From an uncultured Granulosicoccaceae bacterium (GTDB lineage Bacteria; Pseudomonadota; Gammaproteobacteria; Granulosicoccales; Granulosicoccaceae): DNA of 64,000 nucleotides. Of this stretch, positions 60,691 through 64,000 are shown piece by piece. The DNA lies in the NCBI GenBank assembly GCA_937922015.1, contig CAKZVB010000041.1:1-64000 (forward strand), read 5' to 3'. How positions within the stretch are numbered: position 1 is the stretch's first letter; every line of letters starts with the position of its first letter. A program made the translations under genes and the position numbers. The notes under the pieces were generated by a model, which ran no database searches, was not told the DNA's origin, and saw nothing but the letters and a program-made list of their open reading frames with translations.

Positions 60691-60779
60691 CAGGCTTAAT
60701 ACTCAGGAGATATTCAGGGTGAAGATTAGCACTGTGATAGCGCTTTCCAGTTGTGAATTCACGACACTAAAAAGGTATA

Positions 60780-61760
60780 TCAGTTAGCAGCCATCACGTT
60801 AATGGTTTTGCTGCTTTTCTTAATCGTCCAGCTAACACCACCATAGATTCCTGTATTGGTGTTTTCCTCAAACAATGGACTATTACTGTTTTTAGCCCCG
60901 TCGTGCAACGACAGTCTAACGCCTAAAAAGCCACTGACATCTTTATTGAATTGATGCCCGATACCCAACGACAACCCGGACCCCGTGTAACCGGCTTTCG
61001 CATCATAGGCTGCGCGCTGATCAGTAGCAAAAGCCGGATCAACCTGGTAGAAATAATCCATTAGCTGTTCACCCACCCAATAGGCACTGGCTGAAGCCGA
61101 TACAAATGAACGCGCGCCGAATAATCCGTCTCGCCGGTATTGCAATTCTGTTCCCAGAACAGGGCCACGCGATCGAATAGATTTTAAATCAGTAGAGACG
61201 GCTAATCGGAGCGCCGTAGACCAGTTAATCCGCCCGAACCTCTTCACGCCATCACTGCTTTGTTCAGACTCACTCTCCCACAGGCGAACATCGATCTTGG
61301 GGCCGAGCTCGAACAGATAGTCAAGGTCAGGCATACCCTGTCTGAGCGGTGTGTCTTCAGAATCAGCATTTAGAGAACCGCTAATAGACACATCAACAGT
61401 GACACGTTGATTCTGCAGTGCGATAAGCTTCAGACCCCCATCCTGCAAACGCACTTTGTCGCCACGGTAAATAAACCAGGGCAGCAGGAATCGACGTTCA
61501 CTGGAAACCGCAGATGCCGGATAGGCAGGCACACTCAGACCGGCTGCGGCCAGTCCAAACTCCCACTGCGGCTTAGCTTCAGTCTTAAAGACAGTGGTGC
61601 CCTCCACAGCGGTTTGGGCCGCTGCCTGCTGGTGTTGCTGTGCCATCGCCGGCACGGCCACCAGCACCGGGCAAAGCAGCAATACCATGGAAAATAGCGA
61701 AGACCGATGCGAGGTAAAACTAGTGTGCGGTGGAATCAAGATGCTTGTGCCCGTGTTCAT
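60780..61760 (-). CDS. MipA/OmpV family outer membrane protein
   Basis: WEFGLAAAGLSVPAYPASAVSSERRFLLPWFIYRGDKVRLQDGGLKLIALQNQRVTVDVSISGSLNADSEDTPLRQGMPDLDYLFELGPKIDVRLW. Likely start ATG 61760 (track 61802). Confidence 0.88.
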   Translation of the reverse strand: MNTGTSILIPPHTSFTSHRSSLFSMVLLLCPVLVAVPAMAQQHQQAAAQTAVEGTTVFKTEAKPQWEFGLAAAGLSVPAYPASAVSSERRFLLPWFIYRGDKVRLQDGGLKLIALQNQRVTVDVSISGSLNADSEDTPLRQGMPDLDYLFELGPKIDVRLWESESEQSSDGVKRFGRINWSTALRLAVSTDLKSIRSRGPVLGTELQYRRDGLFGARSFVSASASAYWVGEQLMDYFYQVDPAFATDQRAAYDAKAGYTGSGLSLGIGHQFNKDVSGFLGVRLSLHDGAKNSNSPLFEENTNTGIYGGVSWTIKKSSKTINVMAAN

Positions 61761-61998
61761 ATTGAGTTGATTCAGGTCGCCACAAAAATACCTGACAACC
61801 ACATCCTGATGAGTGGATCAAATAGCGCGTGGAGTGTGAGAGAGCTTGTCTGGCCTGCCAGTTACCTGAGAAATATACGACTGTGGTGTTTGACCATCAG
61901 AATTCATCATAATTCAGCCTGTTTTATCAGACCATTACCATGAGCCTGCCACGTTAAGAGACTTTAATAGCGATATCCCCTTCACCGGACTATCGCTC

Positions 61999-64000
61999 AT
62001 GAAAAACCACTTTGCCTCCGCCGCCGCCATTTGCCTGATGGTGATGTGCCTGTTCGCACACCACAGCGCGTTCGCCAATGCTCACGCCAATAGAGACATC
62101 ATCAATTCTACACAAAGCGGCACCCTGCTGATGAAAAGTGCCAACGACAGCCTTTTTAAATCGGCGAAGCTACTGGACACCCGCGTGAACATTACCGTGG
62201 CTGGTATGCTGGCTCGCACGCAACTGAATCAATCGTTTAGTAACGACAGTGACCAGTGGCTGGAAGCGGTTTATGTCTTTCCCCTGCCAGACAACGCCAG
62301 CGTCGACAGTCTGACGATGACCATTGGAGAACGAACCATAAACGGCAGGATTCAAACACGTGAACAGGCCAGGAAAACCTACGATAGAGCAAAAAACACT
62401 GGCAGGAAAGCCAGCCTGCTGGAACAGCAAAGAGCCAACCTGTTTACCAGCCGTGTCGCCAACATCCCACCCGGTGAGAAAATCGAAATCACCATTGCCT
62501 TTCAATCACAGGTTCGTTACCTGGACGGCTCTTTCAGTTTGAATTTTCCACTCACTATTACGCCACGCTATATGCCCGGCCACCGTTTAAAAACCACGAT
62601 CAAGGCTGACACAGATCAGTCCTACCGCAGCACTGACAACGGCTGGGGGCAAGCCATCGAAAACAGGATCACTGCAGGCGATGAAATTACCCCGCCAATG
62701 GTCGCCACGGAGTTGGCAGCGGAGACAACAATTACAATTAATATTGACCCGGGCCTGCCTCTGGAGTCAGTTGTTAGCGGCTCACATGAGATTACTACCG
62801 TACAAAACGGCGACAGCTGGCAGGTACAACTGGCCAACACCAGAATACCTATGGACAGAGACTTTCAGCTGAGCTGGCACCCCATTGCCGGGCAAAGTCC
62901 GCACGCCGCTATCTTCCGGCAAGACAGACACAGCGACTCGGGTTCTGATTCCTACGCCTCTATTATGCTAATACCACCTCAGGATTTGTTTGAACACCAG
63001 ACAAGTCTGCGCGAAGTCATCTTTGTCATCGATACCTCGGGCTCTATGCAGGGCAATTCAATCAAACAAGCACGCAGCGCACTGCGCATGGGAATCGACA
63101 GACTAAGCGACCAGGATACTTTTAACGTCATTGAGTTCGACAATGACACACACACACTATATCCAACAGCGGTGGCAGCAACGCCGGAGAATCGCCAGCA
63201 CGCGATAAGCTGGGTATCAGCGCTCTATGCTGATGGTGGCACAGAGATCGGTGAGGCTATAGATACTGCACTTGCCACACAGACGCCGGATGCAAATCGA
63301 CTGCGGCAGGTTATTTTTATCACCGATGGCAGCGTAGGCAATGAAGAAGAAATTTTTCAACACATAGAACGCGATCTGAAAGACAGCCGATTATTTACTA
63401 TTGCTATTGGCTCTGCACCCAACACCTGGTTTATGCGCAAAGCTGCCGAACTGGGTCGGGGAAGTTATACCTCCATTGCACGAGACACCGAGGTCAGTGA
63501 AAAAATGCTTGAACTCTTTAACAAACTGGAGCGCCCGGTTCTCACCAATATTGCCCTGAACTGGCAAGGCGTCGGCCAACCCGAACTCTACCCCTCCACC
63601 ATTCCAGACCTCTATGCCGGTGAACCGGTGCTGGCCGATGCGCGTTGGAACAATAAAGTAGCCAGTGGAGAACTGATCATCAGCGGCTCACACAGCGGTC
63701 AACAATGGAAAAGGCACTTGTCGCTTGGCACGCCATCCGCCGATACCGAACAAGCAGACAGCCAGCTATACAAACTATGGGCACGGCGAAAAATAGAATC
63801 CCTGGAAGACAGTCTGCTATTCAACGCCGACCCCGGATACATAAAAAACGAAATCACATCCACTGCACTGGACTATGGTCTGGTAAGTAAATACACAAGT
63901 CTTGTCGCTGTTGAAGATATAGTCGAACGAGACCCACTGGCCACGCCACTGGCATCCGCCGCCGTGCCATCGGCAATGCCGTCCGGCAATACCATGCCAT
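61999..64000 (+). CDS. VIT and VWA domain protein, marine proteobacterial sortase target-like, 3' truncated by the window edge
   Basis: ATG 61999 opens MKNHFASAAAICLMVMCLFAHHSAFANAHA (signal), VIT (LDTRVNITVAGMLARTQLNQSFSNDSDQWLEAVYVFPLPDNASVDSLTMTIGERTINGRIQTREQARKTYDRAKNTGRKASLLEQQRANLFTSRVANIPPGEKIEI), VWA (EVIFVIDTSGSMQGNSIKQARSAL). Open to position 64000, so missing from the ORF track. Confidence 0.88.
   Translation, partial: MKNHFASAAAICLMVMCLFAHHSAFANAHANRDIINSTQSGTLLMKSANDSLFKSAKLLDTRVNITVAGMLARTQLNQSFSNDSDQWLEAVYVFPLPDNASVDSLTMTIGERTINGRIQTREQARKTYDRAKNTGRKASLLEQQRANLFTSRVANIPPGEKIEITIAFQSQVRYLDGSFSLNFPLTITPRYMPGHRLKTTIKADTDQSYRSTDNGWGQAIENRITAGDEITPPMVATELAAETTITINIDPGLPLESVVSGSHEITTVQNGDSWQVQLANTRIPMDRDFQLSWHPIAGQSPHAAIFRQDRHSDSGSDSYASIMLIPPQDLFEHQTSLREVIFVIDTSGSMQGNSIKQARSALRMGIDRLSDQDTFNVIEFDNDTHTLYPTAVAATPENRQHAISWVSALYADGGTEIGEAIDTALATQTPDANRLRQVIFITDGSVGNEEEIFQHIERDLKDSRLFTIAIGSAPNTWFMRKAAELGRGSYTSIARDTEVSEKMLELFNKLERPVLTNIALNWQGVGQPELYPSTIPDLYAGEPVLADARWNNKVASGELIISGSHSGQQWKRHLSLGTPSADTEQADSQLYKLWARRKIESLEDSLLFNADPGYIKNEITSTALDYGLVSKYTSLVAVEDIVERDPLATPLASAAVPSAMPSGNTMP

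Overview
This 64 kb window looks like a chromosomal segment from a marine-type gammaproteobacterium; the taxonomy is inferred from gene content and synteny only. About 50 protein-coding genes and one tRNA can be supported. The core is a conserved housekeeping block on the minus strand, about 19.3-36.3 kb: galU, alr, dnaB, rplI, a DUF2232-like membrane protein, rpsR, rpsF, rlmB, rnr, tRNA-Leu(CAG), purA, hisZ, DUF2065, hflC, hflK, hflX, hfq. The left flank carries a porin (truncated by the window edge), a LysR regulator, a Nudix hydrolase, mnmA, hflD, an LpxO-like hydroxylase, a repeat-bearing coiled-coil OmpA-family protein, glucokinase, a DUF1800/DUF1501 pair, FKBP and an MttB-family methyltransferase. 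The right flank carries a propionyl-CoA carboxylation operon (prpE-pccB-pccA-mce, then thiolase and an agmatinase-family gene), cspA and glmS. It then has an accessory catabolic locus at about 51.1-60.7 kb with a Tm-1-like/UPF0261 protein, two different TMADH-type FMN/FeS oxidoreductases, a type Ic-like aminotransferase, a Rieske oxygenase, a GST and an EamA transporter. The window ends inside a VIT/VWA protein resembling marine proteobacterial sortase targets. The best candidate for an undescribed system is the 51-60.7 kb locus, which looks like a route for oxidative demethylation of a methylated amine or betaine. One of its flavoproteins lacks one of the four canonical [4Fe-4S] cysteines. 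No CRISPR array, rRNA, prophage or transposon was recognised.
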